From: Massilia putida
Lineage (GTDB): Bacteria; Pseudomonadota; Gammaproteobacteria; Burkholderiales; Burkholderiaceae_D
Length of the DNA stretch: 64,000 nucleotides
Assembly: GCF_001941825.1 (NCBI RefSeq)
Contig: NZ_CP019037.1
Span: forward strand, 124,001-188,000
Direction: 5' to 3'
This document shows, piece by piece, positions 17,345-26,828 of this stretch (position 1 is its first letter; each line of letters opens with the position of its first letter). Made by a program: the position numbers and the translations under genes. A model generated the notes under the pieces. It was not told the DNA's origin and ran no database searches. It worked only from the letters and a program-made list of their open reading frames with translations.

Positions 17345-20300
17345 ATGAATTCGCCGCTAACGCCCGCCGCCGGGGCAGCGCTGCGCGCCGTCGCGCTCGA
17401 CGACAAATACACGGTCGATACGGGACGCATCTACCTGAGCGGCGTGCAGATGCTCGCGCGCCTGCCGATGCTGCAGAAGGAACGCGACCGCGACGCGGGC
17501 CTGAACACGGGCGGCTACGTGTCCGGCTACCGCGGCTCGCCGCTGGGCGGACTGGACCTCGCGCTGTGGAAAGCGAAAAAGCACCTCGACAGCCACGACG
17601 TCGTGTTCCAGCCCGGCCTGAACGAGGACCTGGCCGCCACCGCGGTGTGGGGCACGCAGCAGGTCAACCTGTACGACAGCGCCACCCGCGACGGCGTCTT
17701 CGGCATGTGGTACGGCAAGGGACCCGGCGTGGACCGCTCGGCCGACGTGCTCAAGCACGCGAACGCCGCCGGGACGTCGGCCAAGGGCGGCGTGTTGATG
17801 CTGGTCGGCGACGACCATGCCGCCAAGTCGTCCACCGTGGCGCACCAGTCGGAGCACTTGCTGGTCGCGTGCGGGATTCCCGTCCTGTATCCGTCTACCG
17901 TGCAGGAGTTCCACGACTACGGCCTGCATGGCTGGGCGATGAGCCGCCATGCCGGGCTGTGGGTGGCGATGAAGTGCGTGACCGACGTGGTGGAGTCGTC
18001 GGCATCGGTGGAAATGGACCCGCAGCGCCTGCGCATCGTGGTGCCGGACACGCCGTTGCCGACGGGCGGGCTGGGCATCCGCTGGCCCGACGGCCCGCTG
18101 GAGCAGGAGGCGCGCCTGGTCGAGCACAAATGGTACGCCGCCCTCGACTATGTCCGCGCCAACAAGCTGAACCAGGTGGTGCTCGATGCGCCGCAGGCGC
18201 GCTTCGGCATCGTCGCCGCCGGCAAGGCCTATCTCGACCTGCGCCAGGCGCTGGTCGACCTGGGGCTGGACGAGGCGGCCTGCCGCGCCATCGGCATCCG
18301 CATTCTGAAAGTCGGCTGCGTTTGGCCCCTGCACGCGGACGACGTGCGCGAATTCGCCGCCGGGCTGGACGAGATCCTGGTCGTCGAGGAAAAGCGCCAG
18401 GTGCTCGAGTATGCGATCAAGGAGCAGTTGTACAACTGGCCCAGCGACCGGCGTCCGCGCGTGTACGGCAAGTTCGACGAGCGCGGCATGGAAGGCGGGG
18501 AGTGGGCCTCGCCGCGCGGACAGTGGCTGCTGCCGGCGCGCTACGAGCTGTCGCCCGCGCTGATCGCCAAGGCGGTCGCGCGCCGCCTCGGCGAGGCCGG
18601 CCTGCCGCCGCAGTTGCGCGTGGCGATCGACGAACGCCTCGCCGTGATCGCGGCCAAGGAGCGCGAGGCCGCCCGGCCGCGCGTCACGGCAGAGCGCAAG
18701 CCCTGGTTCTGCTCGGGCTGTCCGCACAATACCTCGACCAGGGTTCCGGCGGGTTCGCGTGCGCTGGCGGGTATCGGTTGCCACTACATGGCGTTGTGGA
18801 TGGACCGTAACACCGAGACGGTGGCCCAGATGGGCGGCGAGGGCGTCAGCTGGCTCGGCCAGATGCATTTTACGCGCGACAAGCACGTGTTCGTGAACCT
18901 CGGCGACGGCACCTATTTCCATTCCGGCCTGCTGGCGATCCGCGCGGCGATCGCGGCGAAGGCCACGCTGACCTACAAGATCCTCTACAACGACGCGGTC
19001 GCGATGACCGGCGGCCAGCCGGTGGACGGCACGCTGACCGTGCCGCAGATTGCCCAGCAGGTGGTCAGCGAAGGCGCGGTGCGGGTCGTGGTGGTGAGCG
19101 ACGAGCCGGAAAAATATGCGCAACGGGCCGGCCTGCCGGACGCCGTCACTGTGCACCATCGCGACCAGTTCGACGCCCTGCAGCTCGAACTGCGCGAGCT
19201 GGCCGGCGTGTCGGTCATTATCTACGACCAGACCTGCGCCACCGAGAAGCGGCGCCGGCGCAAGCGCGGCGACTATCCGGACCCGGCACGGCGCGCCTTC
19301 ATCAACCCGGCAGTCTGCGAAGGCTGCGGCGACTGCTCGGTGGCCTCGAACTGCCTGTCGGTCGAACCGCTCGAGACTCCGTTGGGCACCAAGCGCAGGA
19401 TCAACCAGAGTTCCTGCAACAAGGATTTCTCTTGCGTGAACGGATTCTGTCCGAGCTTCATCACCGCCGAGGGGGCCCAGCTGCGCCGTCCCGGGTCCGC
19501 CGCGCCGGCCGCCGTCCAGGCCCCGCCGGTGCCGGAGCCGGTGCAGGTACCGCTCGACGGCGTCTGCGGCATCGTCGTGCCCGGCGTGGGCGGGACGGGC
19601 GTCGTGACGATCGGGGCGCTGCTCGGGATGGCGGCACACCTGGAAAACAAGGGGGTCAAGGTGCTCGACATCACCGGCCTCGCGCAAAAGGGTGGAGCAG
19701 TACTCAGCCACGTGCAGATCGCGGCCCATCCGGACAGCATCCATGCGACGCGCGTGCCGACGGGCGAGGCGGATGTGCTGATTGGCTGCGATGCCATGGT
19801 GGCCGCCTCTAGCGACGCGCTGTCGCGCGTGCGGCGCGGACGTACCCGCGCCATCGTCAACAGCGCCTCGGTGCCGGCCGCCGCCTTTCTGTCGAATCCG
19901 GACTGGAAGTTCCCCGGCGCCGACACCGAAGCCGACCTGCGCGCGAGCATCGGCGACGCGTGCGAGTTCGTCGATGCGAATGCGCTGGCGCTGCGCCTGT
20001 TCGGCGACACGATCTACGCCAATCCGCTGCTGCTCGGCTATGCATGGCAGAAGGGCTGGGTGCCGCTGGGACGCGCTGCGCTGCTGCGTGCGATCGAGTT
20101 GAACGGCGTGTCGGTCGAGAAGAACCAGCAGGCCTTCGAAGCCGGCCGGCGCGCGGCGCACGACCCGGCCTCGCTGGCGGCGCCAGCGCAGGCCAGACCG
20201 CTGCCGATTCCCGTCACGCTCGACCGCCTCATCGACGAGCGCGTCGCGCTGCTGACGGCCTACCAGAATCCGGCCTATGCAGAGCGCTACCGCTCCGCAG

Positions 20301-20881
20301 TGGAACGGCTTCGTGCTGTGGAGTCGAAAGTCGATTCCGGCGGCAGGCTGGCGCTGACCGATGCGGTGGCGCGCAACCTGGCCAAGCTGATGGCGTACAA
20401 GGACGAATACGAAGTCGCGCGCCTGCACAGCGCCCCCGAGTTCCTGGCCGAGCTGCGCAACCAGTTCGAGGGCGAACCCGGCAAGGATTACCAGGTGCAT
20501 TTCCACCTTGCGCCGCCGCTGACTGCGGCGCGTGACGCCGCCGGCCGGCTGGTCAAGCGACGCTACGGTCCATGGATGATGCGTGCGTTTTCCGTGCTGG
20601 CCCGGTTCAAGGGATTGCGCGGCACCCTGCTCGACCCCTTCGGCAAGACCGCCGAACGGCGCCGCGAGCGCCGGCTGGTCGAGAATTACTTTAATCTCGT
20701 CCAGCTGTTCTGCGAAACCCTCGCCCCGGAACGTCTCGACGCGGCCCTTGAGCTGGCGCGGGTGCCCGAAACGATACGCGGCTACGGTCACGTGAAGGAA
20801 AAGAACATGGACGCGGCCTCCGAACGGCGCGCCCAGTTGATGGCGCTTTACCGCGCCCTGGCTCACCATAACAAGACATGA
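17345..20881 (+). CDS. Fused 2-oxoacid (indolepyruvate-type) ferredoxin oxidoreductase
   Basis: 1178 residues combining the IorA and IorB parts. The N-terminal pyrimidine domain has '[11 protein letters not shown]'. The thiamine diphosphate domain has '[16 protein letters not shown]' near residue 520. Two clustered Cys sets follow around 660-700 ('CEGCGDC', and the set ending 'CVNGFCPSF'), then the gamma domain beginning '[11 protein letters not shown]' around 745. It decarboxylates a 2-oxoacid to an acyl-CoA and reduces ferredoxin or another acceptor. Fused aerobic versions are common in proteobacteria. Its position before etfBA and behind operator 4 suggests it belongs to the catabolic regulon. 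Confidence 0.88.
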   Translation: MNSPLTPAAGAALRAVALDDKYTVDTGRIYLSGVQMLARLPMLQKERDRDAGLNTGGYVSGYRGSPLGGLDLALWKAKKHLDSHDVVFQPGLNEDLAATAVWGTQQVNLYDSATRDGVFGMWYGKGPGVDRSADVLKHANAAGTSAKGGVLMLVGDDHAAKSSTVAHQSEHLLVACGIPVLYPSTVQEFHDYGLHGWAMSRHAGLWVAMKCVTDVVESSASVEMDPQRLRIVVPDTPLPTGGLGIRWPDGPLEQEARLVEHKWYAALDYVRANKLNQVVLDAPQARFGIVAAGKAYLDLRQALVDLGLDEAACRAIGIRILKVGCVWPLHADDVREFAAGLDEILVVEEKRQVLEYAIKEQLYNWPSDRRPRVYGKFDERGMEGGEWASPRGQWLLPARYELSPALIAKAVARRLGEAGLPPQLRVAIDERLAVIAAKEREAARPRVTAERKPWFCSGCPHNTSTRVPAGSRALAGIGCHYMALWMDRNTETVAQMGGEGVSWLGQMHFTRDKHVFVNLGDGTYFHSGLLAIRAAIAAKATLTYKILYNDAVAMTGGQPVDGTLTVPQIAQQVVSEGAVRVVVVSDEPEKYAQRAGLPDAVTVHHRDQFDALQLELRELAGVSVIIYDQTCATEKRRRRKRGDYPDPARRAFINPAVCEGCGDCSVASNCLSVEPLETPLGTKRRINQSSCNKDFSCVNGFCPSFITAEGAQLRRPGSAAPAAVQAPPVPEPVQVPLDGVCGIVVPGVGGTGVVTIGALLGMAAHLENKGVKVLDITGLAQKGGAVLSHVQIAAHPDSIHATRVPTGEADVLIGCDAMVAASSDALSRVRRGRTRAIVNSASVPAAAFLSNPDWKFPGADTEADLRASIGDACEFVDANALALRLFGDTIYANPLLLGYAWQKGWVPLGRAALLRAIELNGVSVEKNQQAFEAGRRAAHDPASLAAPAQARPLPIPVTLDRLIDERVALLTAYQNPAYAERYRSAVERLRAVESKVDSGGRLALTDAVARNLAKLMAYKDEYEVARLHSAPEFLAELRNQFEGEPGKDYQVHFHLAPPLTAARDAAGRLVKRRYGPWMMRAFSVLARFKGLRGTLLDPFGKTAERRRERRLVENYFNLVQLFCETLAPERLDAALELARVPETIRGYGHVKEKNMDAASERRAQLMALYRALAHHNKT

Positions 20882-20891
20882 AGGAGATAGC

Positions 20892-21641
20892 ATGAAAATA
20901 CTGGTACCCGTCAAACGCGTGGTCGACTACAACGTCAAGGTTCGTGCCAAGTCCGACGGCAGTGGCGTCGATATCGCCAACGTCAAAATGTCGATGAACC
21001 CGTTCGACGAGATCGCGGTGGAAGAAGCCACGCGCCTGAAGGAAGCCGGCAAGGTCACCGAGATCGTTGCCGTGACCTGCGGCGTGGCACAGGCCCAGGA
21101 AACCCTGCGTACCGCGATGGCGATCGGCGCCGACCGCGGCGTGCTGGTCGAGACCGGTGCCGAGATCGAGCCGCTGGGCGTGGCCAAGGTGCTGAAGGCG
21201 CTGGCGGTCGAAGAGCAGCCGCAACTGATCATCCTGGGCAAGCAGGCGATCGACGACGATTCGAACCAGACCGGCCAGATGCTGGCTGCGCTGCTGGGCT
21301 GGCCGCAGGCGACGTTCGCCTCGAAGGTCGTGCTGGAAGACGGCAAGGTCACCGTGACCCGCGAAGTGGACGGCGGCCTGGAAACCGTGGCCCTGAGCCT
21401 GCCGGCCATCGTCACCACCGACCTGCGCCTGAACGAGCCGCGCTACGTCACGCTGCCGAACATCATGAAGGCCAAGAAAAAGCCGCTGACGACGGTCAAG
21501 CCGGAAGACCTCGGTGTCGACGTCACGCCGCGCCTGAAGACCGTCAAGGTCGCCGAGCCGGCCAAGCGTTCCGCCGGCGTCAAAGTGCCCGACGTGGCGA
21601 CCCTGGTGCAGAAACTGCGCACCGAAGCCAAAGTCATCTAA
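20892..21641 (+). CDS. etfB: Electron transfer flavoprotein beta subunit
   Basis: 249 residues beginning '[18 protein letters not shown]', with the conserved '[19 protein letters not shown]' segment of ETF-beta near residue 118. AAGGAGATA precedes the ATG, 10 bases after the oxidoreductase. With EtfA it collects electrons from the acyl-CoA dehydrogenases of this window and passes them to ETF-quinone oxidoreductase. Confidence 0.95.
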   Translation: MKILVPVKRVVDYNVKVRAKSDGSGVDIANVKMSMNPFDEIAVEEATRLKEAGKVTEIVAVTCGVAQAQETLRTAMAIGADRGVLVETGAEIEPLGVAKVLKALAVEEQPQLIILGKQAIDDDSNQTGQMLAALLGWPQATFASKVVLEDGKVTVTREVDGGLETVALSLPAIVTTDLRLNEPRYVTLPNIMKAKKKPLTTVKPEDLGVDVTPRLKTVKVAEPAKRSAGVKVPDVATLVQKLRTEAKVI

Positions 21642-21662
21642 TCAAGGTTAAGGAATACATCC

Positions 21663-22595
21663 ATGGTCGCACTCGTCATTGCTGAACACGACAACGCCTC
21701 GCTGAAGGCCGTCACCCTGAACACCGTCACCGCAGCCGCGCAATGCGGCGGTGACGTCCACATCCTCGTCGCCGGCAGCGGTTGCGGCGCCGTCGCGGAA
21801 GCCGCCGCCAAGATCGCGGGCGTCTCGAAAGTGCTGGTCGCCGACGCGCCGCAATTCGCCGACGGCCTCGCCGAGAACGTCGCCGAGCAGGTCCTGGCCG
21901 TCGCCGGCAGCTACTCGCACATCCTGGCCCCGGCCAGCGCCCACGGCAAGAACGTGCTGCCGCGCGTCGCCGCCAAGCTGGACGTCGCCCAGATCTCGGA
22001 AATCACCAAGGTCGATGCGCCCGACACGTTCGAGCGTCCGATCTACGCCGGTAACGCCATCGCCACCGTGCAGTCGCTAGATGCCGTGAAGGTCATCACC
22101 GTGCGCGGCACCGGCTTCGACGCCGCTGCAGCCGAAGGTGGTTCGGCCGCCGTCGAAACCGTCGCGGCCGTCGCGGACTCGGGCAAGTCGAGCTTCGTGG
22201 GCCGCGAACTGGCCAAGTCGGACCGTCCGGAACTGACCGGCGCCAAGGTCGTCGTCTCCGGCGGCCGTGGCATGGGTTCGGGCGACAACTTCAAGATCCT
22301 GGAACCGCTGGCCGACAAGCTGGGCGCCGCGATGGGCGCATCGCGCGCCGCCGTCGACGCGGGCTACGTGCCGAACGACTGGCAGGTGGGCCAGACCGGC
22401 AAGATCGTCGCGCCGCAGCTGTACATCGCCGTCGGTATCTCGGGCGCGATCCAGCACCTGGCCGGTATGAAGGATTCGAAGACCATCGTCGCCATCAACA
22501 AGGATCCGGAAGCGCCGATCTTCTCGGTGGCCGACTACGGCATCGTCGGCGACCTGTTCGAAGTCGTGCCGGCCCTGGTCGAGGCACTGGGTTGA
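21663..22595 (+). CDS. etfA: Electron transfer flavoprotein alpha subunit
   Basis: 310 residues. The C-terminal FAD domain shows '[12 protein letters not shown]', '[18 protein letters not shown]' and '[12 protein letters not shown]', all diagnostic of ETF-alpha. It follows etfB by 21 bases. The operon ends here at two hairpins shared with the convergent dioxygenase operon. Confidence 0.95.
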   Translation: MVALVIAEHDNASLKAVTLNTVTAAAQCGGDVHILVAGSGCGAVAEAAAKIAGVSKVLVADAPQFADGLAENVAEQVLAVAGSYSHILAPASAHGKNVLPRVAAKLDVAQISEITKVDAPDTFERPIYAGNAIATVQSLDAVKVITVRGTGFDAAAAEGGSAAVETVAAVADSGKSSFVGRELAKSDRPELTGAKVVVSGGRGMGSGDNFKILEPLADKLGAAMGASRAAVDAGYVPNDWQVGQTGKIVAPQLYIAVGISGAIQHLAGMKDSKTIVAINKDPEAPIFSVADYGIVGDLFEVVPALVEALG

Positions 22596-22597
22596 GC

Positions 22598-22647
22598 GGC
22601 GCGCTCTTTCGCGCGCCGGAATGAAGAACAGGGGCTGGCGCCCCTGT
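22598..22647. terminator. Tandem hairpins between convergent operons
   Basis: GGCGCGC/GCGCGCC (22598-22604 and 22611-22617, 6-base loop) and ACAGGGGC/GCCCCTGT (22628-22635 and 22640-22647, 4-base loop) are perfect stems. They fill the 57-base space between the etfA stop and the extradiol dioxygenase stop. No long T-run is present, so bidirectional termination is likely but not proven. Confidence 0.6.
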
Positions 22648-22652
22648 CGATG

Positions 22653-23594
22653 TCAGTAGCGGCCCGCCACCACTTCCGGATCGAATACTTCCTGCGGCGT
22701 GCGCACGCTCGGCCCGAGGATCGGACCGACCACCTCGTGGCCCCAGGTCGACAGCTTTTCCGGGTTGAGTTCGAAGCCATCGTCATGCCACGGTTCGAGC
22801 TCGGCGATGCACTCGATGGCGAAGCCCGACGGCGTGAAGTGATAGAAGGACATGTGCGGATCCTGGGTATGCTGGCCCAGGGTCATCATCATCTGCAAGC
22901 CCTTCTTGCGCACGAGGTCATACGTCTCGCCGACATCGCGCACCGAATTGACGGTGATGCCCACGTGCTGCACGCCGGCCTTGCCGGGGCCGAAGCCGTA
23001 GGCGATGTCGTGGCTGGTATGGGTATTGAGCTTGGCGCCGAAGAAGCCCGTCTTGCCCTTGCCGGCACCGGCGCCGTAGTAGCGCATGCCCATGACGACG
23101 GTCAGAAAGTGCTCGAGCTCGGGCCCGAATTCCGGCGTGATGACGACCACGTGGCCGACGCCGCGCTCGCCGCAGGTGAAGCCGCCGTGCGGGCGACCCG
23201 GCTGGAACGAGCGGGGCATCCATTTCTGCGCGTAGAACAGCTCGTGCTGGTAGCCCACCGGATCGCGGAAGCGGATGAGTTCCTTGACGCCGCGGCGCTC
23301 GCGCAGGGCGTCGTCGGCGAAGGTGACTTCGACGCCGTGCTCGCGGAAGCGCTCCACCGCGGCATGGAACTCGAGTTTGCCCTTCGCCTCCCAGCCGATG
23401 TAGGCCAGCCGGTCGATCTTCCCGGGGTGGAAGGCGATCCGGTGGCGCCGGTCGTCCATCCTGAAGTACAGCGAATCCTGGTCGTCCTCCGGCGCGCTGC
23501 CGGTCTGGAAGCCCATGACCTGCGGGCCGTATTCGCGCCAGGCGTCCAGGTTGGCGGTCTCGAAGCCGAGATAGCCGATGCCGATGATGTCCAT
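22653..23594 (-). CDS. Type I extradiol ring-cleavage dioxygenase (VOC fold)
   Basis: 313 residues, the BphC-like two-repeat length. The 2-His-1-Glu iron ligands fall at H148, H210 and E261, matching BphC spacing, with second-shell H195 and Y251. It cleaves a catechol-type ring next to one hydroxyl. Start chosen at 23594 because GGAGGAGACA precedes it. It follows an SDR and a ferredoxin on the minus strand, the order expected for diol formation, dehydrogenation and ring cleavage; DitC in resin-acid clusters has this role. No alpha/beta hydrolase for the product is in the window. Confidence 0.92.
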   Translation of the reverse strand: MDIIGIGYLGFETANLDAWREYGPQVMGFQTGSAPEDDQDSLYFRMDDRRHRIAFHPGKIDRLAYIGWEAKGKLEFHAAVERFREHGVEVTFADDALRERRGVKELIRFRDPVGYQHELFYAQKWMPRSFQPGRPHGGFTCGERGVGHVVVITPEFGPELEHFLTVVMGMRYYGAGAGKGKTGFFGAKLNTHTSHDIAYGFGPGKAGVQHVGITVNSVRDVGETYDLVRKKGLQMMMTLGQHTQDPHMSFYHFTPSGFAIECIAELEPWHDDGFELNPEKLSTWGHEVVGPILGPSVRTPQEVFDPEVVAGRY

Positions 23595-23630
23595 TGTCTC
23601 CTCCATTCGTTTTATGATTGGTACGCGCGG

Positions 23631-24389
23631 CTAGACGGCCAGCAGGCCGCCGTCGACCACGAGGTCCGAGCCGGTCATGAAGCGCGCCTCGTCGGATGCG
23701 ACGTAGAGCGCCAGCGAGACGACTTCCTCGGGCTCGCCGGGCCGGTCCTGCAGCACGCCGTCGAGGATGATGCGGCGCGTCGCCGGATTGTCGACGAAGG
23801 CGGCGGTACCGGGCGTGCGCACGAAGCCGGGGCTGATGCTGACCGCGCGGATGCCCAGCGGCGCGCCTTCCACCGCCAGCTGGCGCGTGAACGACACGAC
23901 CGCGCCTTTGGCCGCGCTGTGTGCGCTCAGCCCGGCCGCGCGGGAACCGCCCCAGGCCGCGGTCGAGGCGATATTGATCACCACGCCGCCTTGCGCCGCC
24001 AGGTGCTTCCACGCGATGCGGGTCGTGAAGAAGATGAGGTCGAGCTCGTTGCGGATGGTGTAGTGCCAGTCCTCGACCGACATCTCGCCGACCGGGGCGA
24101 ATTTCGCCGCCGACGCGTTGTTGTACAGGATGTCGATGCGGCCGCATTCCTCGGCCGCGGCTTCGACCCAGCGCCGCGCCTGTTCATGGTCGCCGAGGTC
24201 GACCGGCGCGCTGCCGTGCAGCTTGTAGCCCTCCGCCGCCATCAGGCGTGCCGTTTCCTCGTGCCCCGCGCGGTCGACGTCGCAGCCAACCACGGTAGCG
24301 CCTTCGCGCGCGAAATACAGCGCCGCGACCCGGCCCTGGCCGCCGCCGGTGCCCGTGATCAGGGCGACCTTCCCAGCCAATCGGTTCAT
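23631..24389 (-). CDS. Short-chain dehydrogenase, putative cis-diol dehydrogenase
   Basis: 252 residues with 'ITGTGGGQGRVAA' (cofactor loop) and 'NNASAAKF'. At the catalytic YxxxK the sequence is 'HSAAK', so Tyr is replaced by His, as in one SDR subgroup. Start at 24389, after GAGGAAACAACC. Placed between ferredoxin and extradiol dioxygenase, it would aromatise the cis-dihydrodiol made by the Rieske dioxygenase (DitB-like role, inferred). Confidence 0.75.
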   Translation of the reverse strand: MNRLAGKVALITGTGGGQGRVAALYFAREGATVVGCDVDRAGHEETARLMAAEGYKLHGSAPVDLGDHEQARRWVEAAAEECGRIDILYNNASAAKFAPVGEMSVEDWHYTIRNELDLIFFTTRIAWKHLAAQGGVVINIASTAAWGGSRAAGLSAHSAAKGAVVSFTRQLAVEGAPLGIRAVSISPGFVRTPGTAAFVDNPATRRIILDGVLQDRPGEPEEVVSLALYVASDEARFMTGSDLVVDGGLLAV

Positions 24390-24429
24390 GGTTGTTTCCT
24401 CATGACGGAATTCTGCCGGAACAGGACGC

Positions 24430-24645
24430 TCATGCAGGGGCCTGGACGGCGATGGCTTCGGCCGGGCACGCGGCGGCGCCTTCGCGTGCGCTCTCCAGCA
24501 GCTCGTCGGGAACGACATCGCTGTCGACGTAGACGATGCCGCCGGCATCGAGCTTGTAGATTTCGGGGCAGATGGCGGCGCACAGGCCGTAACCGCAGCA
24601 GCGGCTGCGTTCGATGACTACGCGGTGAAGCAGTTGATCGCTCAT
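24430..24645 (-). CDS. Single-cluster 3Fe-4S/4Fe-4S ferredoxin (DitA3-like)
   Basis: 71 residues. Cys at 16, 17, 22, 26 and 60: the pattern 'CCGYGLCAAICP' plus a late 'CP' is that of small [3Fe-4S] or [4Fe-4S] ferredoxins that serve P450s. Rieske dioxygenases normally use Rieske or [2Fe-2S] ferredoxins; the abietane dioxygenase DitA3 is the known exception of this type. It is the first gene of the minus-strand ring-cleavage operon, behind operator 5. Probable donor to the dioxygenase at 52.9-54.9 kb and/or the P450s. Confidence 0.88.
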   Translation of the reverse strand: MSDQLLHRVVIERSRCCGYGLCAAICPEIYKLDAGGIVYVDSDVVPDELLESAREGAAACPAEAIAVQAPA

Positions 24646-24690
24646 GATTCGTCTCTTTGGTAATTATCCGGCCGTGGTGGTCGTGAGACG

Positions 24691-24719
24691 ATTATGCACA
24701 CAAATCAAAAAACTGTCAC
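24691..24719 (-). promoter_or_regulatory. Sigma-70-like promoter of the ferredoxin operon
   Basis: Read on the minus strand: GTGACA (24719-24714), 17 bases, CATAAT (24696-24691), each 5/6 to consensus. Transcription would begin near 24684, about 40 bases before the ferredoxin ATG. Operator 5 covers both boxes. Confidence 0.65.
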
Positions 24720-24720
24720 G
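24694..24720. promoter_or_regulatory. Operator site 5 (ATGCACA-N13-TGTCACG)
   Basis: ATGCACA (24694-24700) and TGTCACG (24714-24720). The outer arm bases are divergent but the ACA-N13-TGT core and 27-base length are kept. It sits on the -35/-10 region of the ferredoxin-SDR-dioxygenase operon, a position suited to repression. Confidence 0.6.
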
Positions 24721-24733
24721 TTTTACGCGAAGC

Positions 24734-25522
24734 CTAGAACAGGATGTTGCCCACCTTCGTCGCCGCCTTGCGCAACGCCTGGCCGAGTTTCTCGATCTCG
24801 GCCTCGGCATGCTGGCCGCGGAAGGTCACCGCAGACATCGCATACGCCATCGTGCCGGCACGGTCGTTGACGGGCGCCGCGATCGCGAGGATGCCCGCGG
24901 AGAAATAACCGTCGTCGACTGCCCAGCCCTTGGCGCCGGCATCCGCTACCTGGCGCCGGTAATCGTCGAAGCCGAGCGGACGGGCCCAGCGCACCTTGTC
25001 GAACGCGGCGCGCAGGCGTTCCTCGTCGAGGCCGAGCTTGCCCGCGAACAGGCGCCCGCTGGCGCCCATCAGCACCGGCAGGCGCTGGCCGATCGCCATG
25101 TCGATACGCAGGTCTCCCGGGCTCGTTTCCGAACTGACGAGCACGATGCGGTCGTTGCCCATGCGGCGCCACAGGGTGACGGTGACGTGGTGCGCCGCCG
25201 CGAATTCCTGCATCAGCGGGCGTACGACGTCGAGGCGCTGGCCCTGCGTGACCAGGTGCTCGACGAGCTTGGCCAGTCCCAGTCCGGTGGTATAGGTTTT
25301 CGACAGCGGGTCGAAGTCGAGCATCTCCTCGGCCACCAGGGTGCGCAAGGTGTTGAAGCAGGTGCTCGGATTGATCGCCAGCTCGCGCGCGATGTCGGCC
25401 GCCCGTTCGGGCGAACCGGAGGCCGTCAGGAAGCGCAGGATGCGGACCGCGTTGACGACGGGCTTGACGGTCACGCCGGTCGCGGAATCGGACTGGTCGT
25501 CGCTGCTGGTGTTGCCTGCCAT
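24734..25522 (-). CDS. IclR-family transcriptional regulator
   Basis: 262 residues. N-terminal winged helix (about 22-80) with 'RAADIARELAINPSTCFNTL', then the IclR effector domain (about 95-255). GGAGCACACC precedes the ATG. DitR of resin-acid clusters is also IclR-type and lies next to the ferredoxin/dioxygenase genes, as here. A perfect palindrome 59 bases upstream of the start suggests autoregulation. Confidence 0.9.
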   Translation of the reverse strand: MAGNTSSDDQSDSATGVTVKPVVNAVRILRFLTASGSPERAADIARELAINPSTCFNTLRTLVAEEMLDFDPLSKTYTTGLGLAKLVEHLVTQGQRLDVVRPLMQEFAAAHHVTVTLWRRMGNDRIVLVSSETSPGDLRIDMAIGQRLPVLMGASGRLFAGKLGLDEERLRAAFDKVRWARPLGFDDYRRQVADAGAKGWAVDDGYFSAGILAIAAPVNDRAGTMAYAMSAVTFRGQHAEAEIEKLGQALRKAATKVGNILF

Positions 25523-25580
25523 GGTGTGCTCCGGACAGGATGCCGCGGGGCTCCGCGGGCGAATCCATGTCTAAAATTTG

Positions 25581-25598
25581 ATTCTAAGGTTAGAATCG
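25581..25598. promoter_or_regulatory. Palindrome GATTCTAA-GG-TTAGAATC before iclR
   Basis: Perfect 8-base arms with a 2-base centre, in the 112-base gap between the iclR start and the thiolase-like stop. Its inner form ATTCT-N6-AGAAT recurs before the DUF1302 gene (39089-39104). Probably the IclR protein's own operator. Confidence 0.65.
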
Positions 25599-25634
25599 TC
25601 GCGGAGCAAGGCCGGGGCGCGGAACGCCTGATCC

Positions 25635-26828
25635 CTAGTCGCGTACCAGCAGCAGGCTGCCGGCCAGCGGACCGCCGCCCGAGGCGACCACCGAGACCTG
25701 GTGCGGCGCCACCTGGCGCGCGCCGCCGCGCTGCCACAGCTGGGTGCAGGCTTCGTGCACATATCCGAGTCCATGGGTGCGGCCGCCCGACAACTGGCCG
25801 CCGTTCGTGTTCACCGGCAGGGTGCCGTCGAGGGCAATGCGGCGTCCCCCTTCGACGAAGCGGCCGCTCTCGCCGCGCGGACACAGGCGCAGCGCCTCCA
25901 TCCACATCATCGTCAGGATCGAGAAGCCGTCGTACAGCTGGGCGGTCCCGACCTCGGACGGCTTGACGTCGGTGCGCGACCACATCATGTCGGCGGCATC
26001 GCGCGTGGCCATCGCGGTGAGGTCGATCTGGTCCCAGGACCAGGGCTGGTGCAGGGCCGCGCCGATCGCCTCGATCCGCACCGGCGGGTTGGGCAGGTCC
26101 CTGGCGGCGTCGGCGCGCGACAGGATGATCGCGGTCGAGGCGTCGCAGTGGACGTCGCAGTCGAGCATGCGCAGCGGCGTCGAGATCATGCGCGAGGCCA
26201 TGTAGTCGTCCATGGTCAGCGGCGTGCGGTAGATCGCCTTCGGATTGAGCGCCGCGTTGGCGCGGCAGGTCAGGGCGATCTGCGCCAGCTGCTCGGACGT
26301 GGTGCCGTACTCGTGGAAATGGCGCTGCGCGTACATCGCCATCAGGTTGACCCCGGACAGGACGTTGAACGGCGTGTACCACTGCCAGGAGGCGCTGCTG
26401 TCGCGTCCGACCGTCTTGTTGGTCAGCGCACTGGCGCCCTTGTCGGTCTGGCGCCGGGTCGCTTCGGTGATGGTGCGGAAGACCAGCACGTGGCGGCACA
26501 ACCCGGCCGCGATCGCCATCGCGCCGTTGATGACGCCGGCCAGCGGCCCGGGGCCTTCATACCCGCCGCCGTACCAGTTGACCTTCAGTCCGAGCGTGCC
26601 GATCAGCGCATTCGGCCCGACCGGGGAAAATGCGTCACCATTGTTGTTGTCCCCCGGCCAGCAGGAAATGCCGTCAATGTCGTCGCGGGTCAGACCGGCG
26701 TCGGCGATCGCTTCCAGGCAAGCATCGAGCGTGAGCCGCATCGCCGACTTGTCGGACGGCCGGCGCACTTCCGACTGGCCGATGCCGGTGATCGCCACGT
26801 TCTTCTCATGGATCCGGTCGATCATCAT
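25635..26828 (-). CDS. Thiolase-like (SCP-x/Ltp2/DitF type) protein without nucleophilic Cys
   Basis: 397 residues of thiolase fold. The loop that normally carries the nucleophile reads 'YEGPGPLAGV', so no Cys is present, and the GHPxGATG loop is replaced by 'SGGRTHGLGYVHEA'. This matches Ltp2-type retro-aldolases, which cleave hydroxyacyl-CoA thioesters together with a DUF35 protein. That partner is encoded immediately upstream and overlaps by ATGA. A DitF-like role in splitting a side chain or opened ring is inferred. Confidence 0.85.
   Translation of the reverse strand: MMIDRIHEKNVAITGIGQSEVRRPSDKSAMRLTLDACLEAIADAGLTRDDIDGISCWPGDNNNGDAFSPVGPNALIGTLGLKVNWYGGGYEGPGPLAGVINGAMAIAAGLCRHVLVFRTITEATRRQTDKGASALTNKTVGRDSSASWQWYTPFNVLSGVNLMAMYAQRHFHEYGTTSEQLAQIALTCRANAALNPKAIYRTPLTMDDYMASRMISTPLRMLDCDVHCDASTAIILSRADAARDLPNPPVRIEAIGAALHQPWSWDQIDLTAMATRDAADMMWSRTDVKPSEVGTAQLYDGFSILTMMWMEALRLCPRGESGRFVEGGRRIALDGTLPVNTNGGQLSGGRTHGLGYVHEACTQLWQRGGARQVAPHQVSVVASGGGPLAGSLLLVRD

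Noticed and set aside
17357..20914. A very long minus-strand open frame (1185 codons) opposite the 2-oxoacid oxidoreductase
   Set aside because: Its composition (Arg, His, Gln, Gly rich) and lack of any motif are typical of antisense frames in GC-rich genes; the + strand protein is clearly a known enzyme.
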